A stretch of 51,103 nucleotides of DNA, taken from contig NZ_FZNL01000031.1 in the NCBI RefSeq assembly GCF_900187965.1, positions 1 through 51,103 of the forward strand, written 5' to 3'. The notes beneath the pieces were generated by a model. That model was not told where the DNA came from, ran no database searches, and worked only from the letters and a program-made list of their open reading frames with translations. The stretch is from Flavobacterium sp. ov086 (GTDB lineage: Bacteria; Bacteroidota; Bacteroidia; Flavobacteriales; Flavobacteriaceae). This document shows, piece after piece, positions 24,157-32,319 of this stretch. The position numbers and the translations under genes were made by a program. Each line of letters opens with the position of its first letter. Position 1 is the first letter of the stretch.

Positions 24157-25089
24157 CTAATTAAGAGTTAAAGCTCCCAAAATTTCTTCGTACAAAAATG
24201 GCCCGCCAGGATATGTTGCTGTATAATCCAGATTCATCCAAATCTGACCGCGATCATCAACGTGGTAATGTATTTTTTTGCCATAACTTTCTTTGACAAA
24301 AAGCACGTTTTTAATCAAATAATTGACTTTTTCTAAATCGATCAAAGAACCTATTAATATTTCGGGGTAAATATGTCCTTTGGTATGAATTAATCTTGGA
24401 GTTCCACCAATAGAACGTACTGCGGCAGCCATCAGAATAGAATGATCGTCGCAATCTCCTGAAAAATATTCTAATGATTCACTCGCCGTTGCAATATAAT
24501 CCCCTTCTTTTGGATCGTTAACATAATTCCAGCGGCTGTTAATCTCTTTAAAGACCGCAAAACACTGAATAATGGTTCTGTAATCAGAGTATCCTTTTAT
24601 TCCTTTAAAATGCTTTGTAGTCGCCATAATAGCAAAATTGCGCACTTTTGGATTCTGATATTCGATAGCATTTATAATTTTTGATTTATTTGGAAAAGGA
24701 AGCAGCTTCGCCACAATAATATCTTGCGGAAAAGGATTGTCTGACATCGTATAAATCATCGAATTATAATCTTCAGAAATTTCGCTGAAACCATAATTCC
24801 CAATGACACTTCCATAAACTAAAGTCAATAAATAAACAGCTATACACAATATTATAATCGTTCGCAGCAACATCAAAAGAAAGAAAATTGCAGCAAAAAC
24901 AAATATAAATATGAAAACCCGATCTAAATTAAAAGCCCAGTTTAAATCAATTAGATTCTGGTGTAAAATGATAAAAATCGGAATTGTGATCAAAAGACTC
25001 AATATCATAATAATGACCCTATCCCAAGGTGATTTCACCTGTAACTTGGATTTTAATTGCGGAAAGTCAATTTTAGGGAATTTTATCAT
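24157..25089 (-). CDS. Membrane-anchored transglutaminase-like protein
   Basis: 310 residues from ATG at 25087-25089; a frame three codons longer starts with TTG. Two or three transmembrane spans fall in residues 26-43 and 58-95. The C-terminal domain carries a complete transglutaminase/protease triad: Cys213 in YFSGDCDDHSIL, His239 in TKGHIYPEI and Asp288 in MNLDYTA. Bacterial members are usually peptidases or amidases. It follows the substrate-binding-like gene by 19 bp and is likely co-transcribed. Which side of the membrane the domain faces is unclear. Substrate unknown. Confidence 0.82.
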   Translation of the reverse strand: MIKFPKIDFPQLKSKLQVKSPWDRVIIMILSLLITIPIFIILHQNLIDLNWAFNLDRVFIFIFVFAAIFFLLMLLRTIIILCIAVYLLTLVYGSVIGNYGFSEISEDYNSMIYTMSDNPFPQDIIVAKLLPFPNKSKIINAIEYQNPKVRNFAIMATTKHFKGIKGYSDYRTIIQCFAVFKEINSRWNYVNDPKEGDYIATASESLEYFSGDCDDHSILMAAAVRSIGGTPRLIHTKGHIYPEILIGSLIDLEKVNYLIKNVLFVKESYGKKIHYHVDDRGQIWMNLDYTATYPGGPFLYEEILGALTLN

Positions 25090-25108
25090 AAGAATCAAAA
25101 GCAGTATT

Positions 25109-25960
25109 TTACAGCGCTTTTACCGTTTCAACAAAAGTACTTTTTTTATCAATAATACCGAGATCAAATAATTGATTTTGAATTTTAATAAAGGCTTTTT
25201 CGCTCAAATGTTTCTGAGACCATTGTGTAAGCTTTAACCATTCCTGAATATCTTCCAGTTTTTGATTGAAAAGCTCTGACAAAGTTTTGTCAATATCTGG
25301 GATTTGGGTAAAATCATGTGTAGTTTTGTTTATAATTTCAAGGATTTTCTCGACTGTTTTAGGATTCTTTTTTAAGAATTCGTCGCGAACCGTAATCACA
25401 AATGAAGGCCATGGAGTAGGGCAGTCGCCAACACGTCTGAAAATTCCCTGATCAACAAGAGGTTTAGTCATAAAACGCTCCCACATAAAATAATCAGCAG
25501 TTCCGTTTGTCAGTGCTTCAACAGCTCCGTCAATGGTATTGATGATTTCAAATTGCAGATTATCAGTTTTCCAGCCTTGTTCATGCGCATTTACATATGC
25601 CATTAATTGCGATCCTGAGCCAATTCTTGAAATCGCAACTTTTTTGTCTTTAAGATCACTTATACTATGAAAATCTGATTTTGCGTCTACATGAATCCCC
25701 CAAATTAAAGGTGATTGCACATAGATCTGAACAATTTTACTTGGATTTCCGGCAACAATATCTTTTACAATTCCTTCCGTCAAAATAACCGCTATATCAG
25801 CCTCGCCGTCGCGCAGCATCTGACACATTTTACCGGTACCTTCGGGAATATTTTTCCATTGCAAATCAATGTTTTCAGCTTCAAATTCGCCATTTTCAAT
25901 ACATAGATGCCATGGCAAATTGAAGTGCTCAGGAACACCTACAATTTTTACAGTTTTCAT
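25109..25960 (-). CDS. Periplasmic-binding-protein-like protein without a signal peptide
   Basis: 283 residues with a type 2 binding-protein fold of the NMT1/SsuA/TauA kind: LRDGEADIAVILTEGIVKDI, SISDLKDKKVAISRIGSGSQ, EALTNGTADYFMWERF and PSFVITVRDEFLKKNPKTVE. The start MKTVKIVGVPEHFNLPWHLC leads straight into the first strand, so there is no export signal and the protein should stay in the cytoplasm. There is no permease or ATPase gene near, so it is not part of a normal ABC importer here. It may sense or bind a small sulfonate- or pyrimidine-like molecule. Probably in one message with the transglutaminase-like gene. Confidence 0.8.
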   Translation of the reverse strand: MKTVKIVGVPEHFNLPWHLCIENGEFEAENIDLQWKNIPEGTGKMCQMLRDGEADIAVILTEGIVKDIVAGNPSKIVQIYVQSPLIWGIHVDAKSDFHSISDLKDKKVAISRIGSGSQLMAYVNAHEQGWKTDNLQFEIINTIDGAVEALTNGTADYFMWERFMTKPLVDQGIFRRVGDCPTPWPSFVITVRDEFLKKNPKTVEKILEIINKTTHDFTQIPDIDKTLSELFNQKLEDIQEWLKLTQWSQKHLSEKAFIKIQNQLFDLGIIDKKSTFVETVKAL

Positions 25961-26022
25961 TATAGTTTAAGTTTAAGTTTGGTATGCCTATTATTAGTTG
26001 GTTTGTTTGTTTATGTTTTGAT

Positions 26023-26496
26023 TTAGTTTTTTAATAAATCAGTCCGATGTTTTTCAGAAAGACAAGGTTCAGCAAACTCAATCACAGAGTTTGATTCGTA
26101 CTCGTTTAACAAACTTTTTACAATCGAATAATCTACTTCTTTTGCTATTTCAGCAGCAAGAAATGTGTCATTCAAAGCTTCTGACAAACAGTTAATTACT
26201 TTCAATTTTTCTCTGATAATTTCCTTATCGAAACCTCCTTCCAAAATTAAAATCTGAACAATCGAATTTCCGGAACTTTCTATAGTTTCTCTGTGAATAA
26301 AACATTTCTCGGTCTCATCATATTCTGCACGAAAAATGTCATCCGTAGCAATCAATGGTCCAAAAAAAGGAATATTATCCAGTTTAAAATATCCTTTTTC
26401 CAAATCTATAATTTCTGCCCACATGGTTTCAGAAACTACTTCTTCCAGATAAGTACTATAGTATTTAAACAGGATTTTCTTGTGTGTATCTTGCAT
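26023..26496 (-). CDS. DUF4265-like protein
   Basis: 157 residues, acidic, no signal peptide. The stretch SETMWAEIIDLEKGYFKLDN then IPFFGPLIATDDIFRAEYDE, with ETIESSGNSIVQILIL, is the pattern I know from DUF4265 (WAE....g.yklDNIPf.....a.gD.v.ae). Function of that family is not established. Gaps of 55 and 62 bp separate it from its same-strand neighbours, so an operon with the VOC and binding-protein genes is possible but not certain. Confidence 0.7.
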   Translation of the reverse strand: MQDTHKKILFKYYSTYLEEVVSETMWAEIIDLEKGYFKLDNIPFFGPLIATDDIFRAEYDETEKCFIHRETIESSGNSIVQILILEGGFDKEIIREKLKVINCLSEALNDTFLAAEIAKEVDYSIVKSLLNEYESNSVIEFAEPCLSEKHRTDLLKN

Positions 26497-26551
26497 TATT
26501 AAATTTTCTATTATTTTTATTAAGCATTAAAATGAATTATCTAATTTGCGC

Positions 26552-26944
26552 TTAATTAATCTCATTTATTATGGCTTTCAATGGTGATAAAACAATACGA
26601 TAACCATCGGGATCCATAAACATTACTCCATTTTCATTCCAGAAAGGGTTATTTGCAGTTAAGATTGGAATATTGCCATGTATTACGTTGCTTACCAGCA
26701 CATCATAATCTATAATTGATTTAGGGTAAAGTACTATAACATCGTCCTGATCAAAGGTATGATTGGCATCTTCATGAGATTTTGTAAACTCAAAATGCCA
26801 GTCTAAACCGGATTTTCCAATAAAAACGCCATCATAATTATTATGATTTTGAAAGTCTCCCAAAAGTTCAAAGCTCAGAATATTAACGTAGAAATCTACA
26901 ATTCGTTCTAAATCATTGGTATGGCGGGCTACTCTCAAAAACAT
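26552..26944 (-). CDS. VOC-family (glyoxalase-like) protein
   Basis: 130 residues. The paired beta-alpha-beta-beta-beta units are clear: FLRVARHTNDLERIVDFYVN then FELLGDF, GLDWHFEFT as the metal-strand, and the second half ending VMFMDPDGYRIVLS, the typical VOC closing strand. It could be a lyase, isomerase, dioxygenase or binding protein. It follows the DinB-family gene by only 3 bp, so the two are translated together. Confidence 0.85.
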   Translation of the reverse strand: MFLRVARHTNDLERIVDFYVNILSFELLGDFQNHNNYDGVFIGKSGLDWHFEFTKSHEDANHTFDQDDVIVLYPKSIIDYDVLVSNVIHGNIPILTANNPFWNENGVMFMDPDGYRIVLSPLKAIINEIN

Positions 26945-26947
26945 AAT

Positions 26948-27388
26948 TTAAGCTTTTATCTGGTTTATATGATGTTCTAAATGCTCTACATAATCTGTCA
27001 TTAAAAACTTTAAATCGATTACAGCACCATCACTCAACACGATTTCATAATCTAAAGCCTTCTCATCAACAGACTTCATTAGTCTGACAATCTGTTTATT
27101 CAACACAAACCACAACTGCGTTAACTCTTCAATATCCATCGTCTGATATTGGTTTAAATTTACCAAATCTATTTGACTATACGGTCTGTGTTGATACGGT
27201 TTTTCTACATAATTAATTTCGGTAAACCGAACCTGATTATGAATCGCCGAATCTACTAAATGCCCTAAAATTTCTTTTTTAGACCATTTTCCGGGTTTTC
27301 TTTCTTCCAGAATATTTTGATCTATTGTTGGAATATAATTTACATTTTCCAACAATAGTTTTTCAAATTTAAGAATAGCGTCTTGCAT
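26948..27388 (-). CDS. DinB-family protein
   Basis: 146 residues forming a four-helix bundle. WSKKEILGHLVDSAIHNQVR has the first conserved His of the DinB metal site and YVEHLEHHINQIKA near the C terminus has the others. Relatives are metal-dependent thiol transferases or stress proteins of unknown activity. First gene of a minus-strand series with VOC, DUF4265, binding-protein-like and transglutaminase-like genes. Normal length for the family. Confidence 0.87.
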   Translation of the reverse strand: MQDAILKFEKLLLENVNYIPTIDQNILEERKPGKWSKKEILGHLVDSAIHNQVRFTEINYVEKPYQHRPYSQIDLVNLNQYQTMDIEELTQLWFVLNKQIVRLMKSVDEKALDYEIVLSDGAVIDLKFLMTDYVEHLEHHINQIKA

Positions 27389-27529
27389 TGAACTATCTAA
27401 TTTTTAAAATGAGTACTATTTAAATGACTTGCAATAAATGATCAAATTGACAAACAAAACAAAAACAACACCATCAACTTCAACGCCTTACAAGAATTAT
27501 CTAATTATCAAATTGACTAATTATCTAAT

Positions 27530-28399
27530 TTATTTCTGAGCTAATTTATTCAAAGTATAAGTAATCAATTCATCGACAGCTTTATAAGGATCCTCACTAA
27601 AAGTTCCGGATGCACGATTGGCAATAATTGCATTCAATGACAACGCATTATGTCCTAAAAGCGCCGAAAGTCCGTAGATCGCAGCAGTTTCCATTTCTAA
27701 ATTAGTAACTCTTTGGTTGTCAAAATTAAAATTATCCATTTTATTGTTTAATTCTTCATCCTGAATATTCAAACGCAAAACACGTCCTTGTGGTCCATAG
27801 AACCCTCCGGCTGTAGCGGTAATTCCTTTAAAAATCTTGTCAGATTCTATAATTTTTTCCAATTTTTCAGAACATGCAATTGCATACGGTCTTCCTTTTC
27901 TAATATCCCAATTGGTGTGTGCAATAAAAGCATCCTCGATAGCTGCATTCGAAACTTCGTCGATCAGGTAGGAGCGAAGCATATTGTCTAATCCTAATCC
28001 AAATTTAGACATTACAAAACTATCCACAGGAATATCTGCCTGCAAAGAACCCGAAGTCCCAATTCTGATAATATTAAGAGAAGTCAGATTTTCTTTTGGC
28101 AAACGAGTTTCTAAATCGATGTTTACCAAAGCGTCTAATTCATTCAAAACAATATCAATATTGTCAGGACCAATTCCTGTTGACATTACAGATATTCTTT
28201 TTCCTTTATAGATTCCGGTTTGGGTTTTAAATTCTCTTTTTTGAGTCGAATACTCAATTGAATCAAAAAACTGAGTAATTTTTTCAACTCTGTTTTGATC
28301 TCCAACAAAAATTATATCGTGAGCAATATGTTCAGGACGAAGGTTTAAGTGGTAAACACTTCCGTCTGGATTTAGTATTAATTCTGAGTTTTTTATCAT
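27530..28399 (-). CDS. Nucleoside phosphorylase (uridine phosphorylase type)
   Basis: 289 residues. Splits nucleosides with phosphate into base and ribose-1-phosphate in the cytoplasm for salvage. Family blocks: AHDIIFVGDQNRVEKIT for phosphate binding, SVMSTGIGPDNIDIVLNELD, INIIRIGTSGSL-type strand (LNIIRIGTSGSLQ), and TNLEMETAAIYGLSALLGHN with the Glu-Met-Glu ribose site. The specificity could be uridine or purine; the overall look favours the uridine-phosphorylase branch. Single gene; a repeat-filled region lies upstream. Confidence 0.88.
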   Translation of the reverse strand: MIKNSELILNPDGSVYHLNLRPEHIAHDIIFVGDQNRVEKITQFFDSIEYSTQKREFKTQTGIYKGKRISVMSTGIGPDNIDIVLNELDALVNIDLETRLPKENLTSLNIIRIGTSGSLQADIPVDSFVMSKFGLGLDNMLRSYLIDEVSNAAIEDAFIAHTNWDIRKGRPYAIACSEKLEKIIESDKIFKGITATAGGFYGPQGRVLRLNIQDEELNNKMDNFNFDNQRVTNLEMETAAIYGLSALLGHNALSLNAIIANRASGTFSEDPYKAVDELITYTLNKLAQK

Positions 28400-28704
28400 T
28401 TCTTTTAAGGTTCAAAGGTTCTGAGTAACAAAGCTTCAAAGGTTTTCTGTAGAAGCGCACATTAATGCGTCTTTTTATGTCCACAGATTTAACGGATTTA
28501 ACGGATTGTCACAGATTTTTATTTTTTTTCTTTTAAGGTTCTAAGGTTTTCTGTAGAGGCGCACAGCATTGCGTCTTCTTTTATACCCAAAGCTTTGCGA
28601 TCTTTGTGTTTTTACTAAACAATGTTCCCGCATCAAATTATAATTCTTAGCGAACTTTGCGGTTAAATTTTACAATGATTAAAGAAATCTAAATTCTAAA
28701 ATCA
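28400..28704. repeat. Intergenic repeats: paired gcgcac hairpins and a degenerate TTTGCG element
   Basis: Two similar blocks, 28411-28472 and 28530-28577, each read AAGGTT..AAGGTTTTCTGTAGA followed by a hairpin (GCGCA..TGCGT). Further on, 28590-28672 contains CTTTGCGATCTTTGTG and GCGAACTTTGCGGTTAAATT, matching the inner part of the elements at 43151 and 47184. No gene. Confidence 0.7.
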
Positions 28705-29037
28705 TTACCCTCCAACACGTTTTGTTTTAAATCCTTTTGTTTTTAGGATTTCCATGATTTTATCACGATAATCGCCTTGAATGATTATTGAGCTGTCTTT
28801 AAAAGTTCCGCCAACGCTAAGTTTGGTTTTGATTTCTTTGGCAAGAACTTTAAAATCTTCATCAGATCCTTCGTAGCCTTCGATAATCGTGGTAGCTTTT
28901 CCTTTTCGTTTTTCAAATTTGCAAATCATAGGCTCTTTTTGAATGTAAAGCACATGATCCTGCTCCTGAACTTCTTCTGGTTCATTTGATTCGACGTGAT
29001 CCGGAAATAAATTTTTTAATTGATCTTTAAAATCCAT
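28705..29037 (-). CDS. SUI1/eIF1-like translation factor (YciH family)
   Basis: 110 residues. The C-terminal 75 residues match the SUI1 domain: ICKFEKRKGKATTIIEGYEG, then KVLAKEIKTKLSVGGTFKDS and IIIQGDYRDKIMEILKTKGF. Bacterial relatives bind the small ribosomal subunit and can influence start-site selection. The N-terminal part is acidic and probably flexible. Family clear; the physiological role in bacteria is not settled. Single gene. Confidence 0.92.
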   Translation of the reverse strand: MDFKDQLKNLFPDHVESNEPEEVQEQDHVLYIQKEPMICKFEKRKGKATTIIEGYEGSDEDFKVLAKEIKTKLSVGGTFKDSSIIIQGDYRDKIMEILKTKGFKTKRVGG

Positions 29038-29087
29038 AATCTTTTATTCTAAAAAATAAATTTCAATAAATATAGTTTGTAAAAATT

Positions 29088-29130
29088 AAATTCCAAATCC
29101 CAATTTGATAGTTTTTGGAATTTGGAATTT
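29088..29130 (-). terminator. Hairpin AAATTCCAAAT/ATTTGGAATTT after the oxygenase gene
   Basis: An 11-bp inverted repeat, followed on the minus strand by AATTTTT, 24 bases past the oxygenase stop. It also resembles the AAATTCCAA words at 23942 and 50725, so it may be a repeat that serves as terminator. Confidence 0.55.
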
Positions 29131-29153
29131 AAAAAAATTGAAGATTTAAAAGT

Positions 29154-30104
29154 TTACTTTTTTATCAACCCTAAATCTACTAAACGTTCGTATAAATAAT
29201 CTCCCGCTGTAATATCTTCAAATTTCTTAGGATTCTCGGCATCGATACATTTTTCAAGACAATCCAGACGCATATCGCTTACAGGATGCATAAAAAACGG
29301 AACCGAATAACGAGAAGTTCCCCATAATTCTCTAGGCGGATTAACTACCTGGTGAATCGTTGATTTTAGTTTATTATTTGTATGTCTTGACAACATATCT
29401 CCAACATTAATTACTAATTCATCATCAGCAGCAATAGCATCAATCCATTCGCCGTCGTGATTTTGAACTTGTAATCCTTTACCCTGAGCTCCCATCAAAA
29501 GCGTAATCAGGTTAATATCACCGTGAGCAGCTGCACGAATTGCATTTTCTGGCTCAGAAGTAATTGGTGGATAGTGAATTGGTCTCAAAATAGAGTTTCC
29601 TTCTTTTGCATATTGGTCAAAATAAAACTCATCTAAACCTAAATGCAAAGCTAAAGCTCTTAACACATAAACACCTGTTTTCTCAAGCATTTGATAGGCT
29701 TCTTTACCCACAACATTAAAACGTGGTAATTCTTTTACTTCAACATTGTCCGGATATTCCGAAGCATATTTTGAAGAAGCATCAACATATTGGCCAAAAT
29801 GCCAAAATTCCTTCAAATCTCCCTCTTTACGACCTTTGGCATGTTCTTTTCCAAAAGACACATAACCTCTTTGTCCGCCAATACCGGGAATTTCATAATT
29901 ATGCTTAGTTTCTACTGGCAAAGCGAAAAATTTTCTAATTTCGCTATAAAGCTCGTCTACTAACTGGTCGTCTAAAAAGTGACCTTTTAGGGCTACGAAG
30001 CCAATGTTTTCAAATGCACTGCCGATTTCATTTACAAATTTTTGTTTACGTTTCGGGTCGTCCGAAAGGAAATCACGTAAGTCTACACTAGGGATGTTTT
30101 GCAT
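29154..30104 (-). CDS. 2-oxoglutarate/Fe(II) oxygenase, isopenicillin N synthase-like
   Basis: 316 residues. N-terminal DIOX_N-like part: IPSVDLRDFL..., FENIGFVALKGH. C-terminal 2OG-Fe(II) core: His194 and Asp196 in AAHGDINLITLLMG, His251 in STIHQVVNP, and the oxoglutarate-binding RxS Arg265/Ser267 in TSRYSVPFF. All iron and cosubstrate ligands are therefore present, and length is normal. Substrate unknown; in bacteria these enzymes often act on small metabolites. Divergent from the E1 gene across 170 bp. Confidence 0.9.
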   Translation of the reverse strand: MQNIPSVDLRDFLSDDPKRKQKFVNEIGSAFENIGFVALKGHFLDDQLVDELYSEIRKFFALPVETKHNYEIPGIGGQRGYVSFGKEHAKGRKEGDLKEFWHFGQYVDASSKYASEYPDNVEVKELPRFNVVGKEAYQMLEKTGVYVLRALALHLGLDEFYFDQYAKEGNSILRPIHYPPITSEPENAIRAAAHGDINLITLLMGAQGKGLQVQNHDGEWIDAIAADDELVINVGDMLSRHTNNKLKSTIHQVVNPPRELWGTSRYSVPFFMHPVSDMRLDCLEKCIDAENPKKFEDITAGDYLYERLVDLGLIKK

Positions 30105-30244
30105 ACTTTACATTTTTATTTAAAGATAAAAGGTCTGTTAAACCTTTCAATAACAAAGGTAGAGAATATTTTATATTTGAATTTTAAAAGTTATAATAAA
30201 ATTAAAATTATCTAACAAAAATAAATAAAATTGTTATAATTTTC

Positions 30245-30252
30245 TATATTTG
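30245..30252 (+). promoter_or_regulatory. -7 element TATATTTG of the fused E1 gene
   Basis: Perfect match to TAnnTTTG, 22 bp before the ATG at 30275. No TTG at ideal spacing was found upstream. Confidence 0.5.
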
Positions 30253-30274
30253 AAATACTTAAACAGCGAATCAA

Positions 30275-32251
30275 ATGATTTTTTACAAACAAGACCTTTC
30301 TGATATTCAATTATTAGATTTATACAAAAAAATTCTAAAACCTCGTTTGATCGAAGAAAAAATGCTAATCCTGATTCGGCAGGGAAAAGTCTCAAAATGG
30401 TTCTCCGGAATCGGACAGGAAGCAATCGCAGTAGGAGTTACAGCAGCTTTAGACCACACAGAATATGTATTACCAATGCATCGAAATCTGGGTGTTTTTA
30501 CCACCAGAGACATTCCATTACACCGCTTATTTTCGCAATGGCAGGGAAAAGCAAATGGTTTTACAAAAGGCAGAGACCGCAGTTTTCATTTTGGAACTCA
30601 GGAATATAATATCATCGGAATGATTTCGCATCTTGGCCCGCAATTAGGAATCGCAGATGGAATCGCTCTTGCCGATAAACTTCAGAATAATAAAAAAGTT
30701 ACAGCCGTTTTTACCGGAGAAGGAGCAACAAGTGAAGGTGATTTTCATGAAGCTTTAAATATTGCTGCCGTTTGGAAATTACCTGTATTATTTATCATCG
30801 AAAATAATGGCTACGGACTTTCAACACCAACAAACGAGCAATATTCCTGCGAAAATCTAGCAGATAAAGGCATTGGTTACGGAATTGACAGTTATATTAT
30901 TGATGGAAATAATATTCTGGAAGTTTATCACAAAATAAAACAGTTAAAAGAAAAAATTCAAAAAGATCCGCATCCGGTTTTATTAGAGTTTAAAACCTTT
31001 AGAATGCGCGGACATGAAGAGGCGAGTGGCACAAAATATGTTCCCGAAGATTTAATGAGAATTTGGGCGACGCAAGATCCTGTAGACAATTACAGAATGT
31101 TTTTATTAGATCAGGGAATCCTGACAGAAGAACACGACGCAATTTTACGAGAAGAAATTAAACATGAAATCGAAGAAAATTGGGCTATTGCAAATGCTGA
31201 ACCTGAAATAATTCCTTCTTATAGTGAAGAGTTAAACGATGTATACAAACCTTTTCAATACGAAGAAGTTACCACAAAATCAGAATCTAAAAATATTAGA
31301 TTTATAGATGCTATCAGAAACAGTTTAGACCAATCCATGCAACGTCACCAAAACCTGATTATTATGGGTCAGGATATTGCCGAATATGGTGGTGCTTTTA
31401 AGATTACAGAAGGCTTTGTAGAAACCTATGGAAAGGAACGCGTACGAAATACTCCGATTTGCGAAAGCGCTGTTGTGTCGACCGGAATGGGATTATCGAT
31501 TAACGGATATAAAGCCATTGTCGAAATGCAATTTGCAGACTTTGTTTCCACAGGATTTAATCCAATTGTGAATTTATTAGCAAAATCACATTATCGATGG
31601 GGCGAAAAGGCCGATGTTGTCGTTAGAATGCCTTGCGGCGGAGGGACTCAGGCAGGACCATTTCATTCGCAGACAAATGAAGCCTGGTTTACTAAAACTC
31701 CGGGTTTAAAAGTAGTTTATCCTGCATTTCCTTATGATGCAAAAGGACTTTTAAATACTTCGATAAACGACCCCAATCCTGTTTTATTTTTTGAACACAA
31801 ACAATTGTATAGAAGTGTTTATCAAGATGTTCCAACAGATTATTACACTATTCCTTTAGGAAAAGCGGCTTTATTAAAAGAAGGAACTTCCATAACTATT
31901 ATTGCTTTTGGTGCTCCGGTACATTGGGCTCTGGAAACATTGGCAAAATATCCTGAAATACAAGCCGATTTAATCGATTTAAGAACTTTACAGCCTCTAG
32001 ATACCGAAACTATTTTTGCATCTGTTAGAAAAACCGGAAAAGTAATTATTTATCAGGAAGACACACTTTTTGGCGGAATTGCAAGCGATATTTCGGCTTT
32101 AATTATGGAAGAATGCTTTGAACATCTCGATGCACCGGTAATGAGAGTTGCCAGTTTAGATTCTCCAATTCCGTTTACAAAAGCTCTTGAAGATCAGTTT
32201 TTACCAAAAGACCGTTTTGAAGAAGTTTTATTAGATTTATTGAAATATTAA
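30275..32251 (+). CDS. Fused alpha/beta E1 component of a 2-oxoacid (branched-chain) dehydrogenase
   Basis: 658 residues joining both E1 chains. Residues 1-330 are E1 alpha with the thiamine diphosphate motif GEGATSEGDFHEALNIAAVW ... IIENNGYG and the RMRGHEEASG phosphorylation-loop region. Residues 345-658 are E1 beta: FIDAIRNSLDQSMQRHQNLI, GQDIAEYGGAFKITEGF, NTPICESAVVSTGMGLSING, and the C-terminal transketolase-C domain (ALLKEGTSITIIAFGAPVHW). It decarboxylates 2-oxo acids, most likely branched-chain ones, and passes the acyl group to E2; E2 and E3 are encoded elsewhere. Fusion of the two chains is known from Bacteroidota. A -7 box lies at 30245. Confidence 0.93.
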   Translation: MIFYKQDLSDIQLLDLYKKILKPRLIEEKMLILIRQGKVSKWFSGIGQEAIAVGVTAALDHTEYVLPMHRNLGVFTTRDIPLHRLFSQWQGKANGFTKGRDRSFHFGTQEYNIIGMISHLGPQLGIADGIALADKLQNNKKVTAVFTGEGATSEGDFHEALNIAAVWKLPVLFIIENNGYGLSTPTNEQYSCENLADKGIGYGIDSYIIDGNNILEVYHKIKQLKEKIQKDPHPVLLEFKTFRMRGHEEASGTKYVPEDLMRIWATQDPVDNYRMFLLDQGILTEEHDAILREEIKHEIEENWAIANAEPEIIPSYSEELNDVYKPFQYEEVTTKSESKNIRFIDAIRNSLDQSMQRHQNLIIMGQDIAEYGGAFKITEGFVETYGKERVRNTPICESAVVSTGMGLSINGYKAIVEMQFADFVSTGFNPIVNLLAKSHYRWGEKADVVVRMPCGGGTQAGPFHSQTNEAWFTKTPGLKVVYPAFPYDAKGLLNTSINDPNPVLFFEHKQLYRSVYQDVPTDYYTIPLGKAALLKEGTSITIIAFGAPVHWALETLAKYPEIQADLIDLRTLQPLDTETIFASVRKTGKVIIYQEDTLFGGIASDISALIMEECFEHLDAPVMRVASLDSPIPFTKALEDQFLPKDRFEEVLLDLLKY

Positions 32252-32270
32252 TCACAAATAGTAAATTGTT

Positions 32271-32299
32271 TTGCATAAAGGACATTTTTTTTATCTTTA
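32271..32299 (+). promoter_or_regulatory. Promoter of the DUF885 peptidase gene
   Basis: TTG (32271-32273), 18 bp, TATCTTTA (32292-32299), one base off the -7 consensus, ending 20 bp before the ATG. Confidence 0.5.
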
Positions 32300-32319
32300 A
32301 ACCATAAAAAAATTAATTT

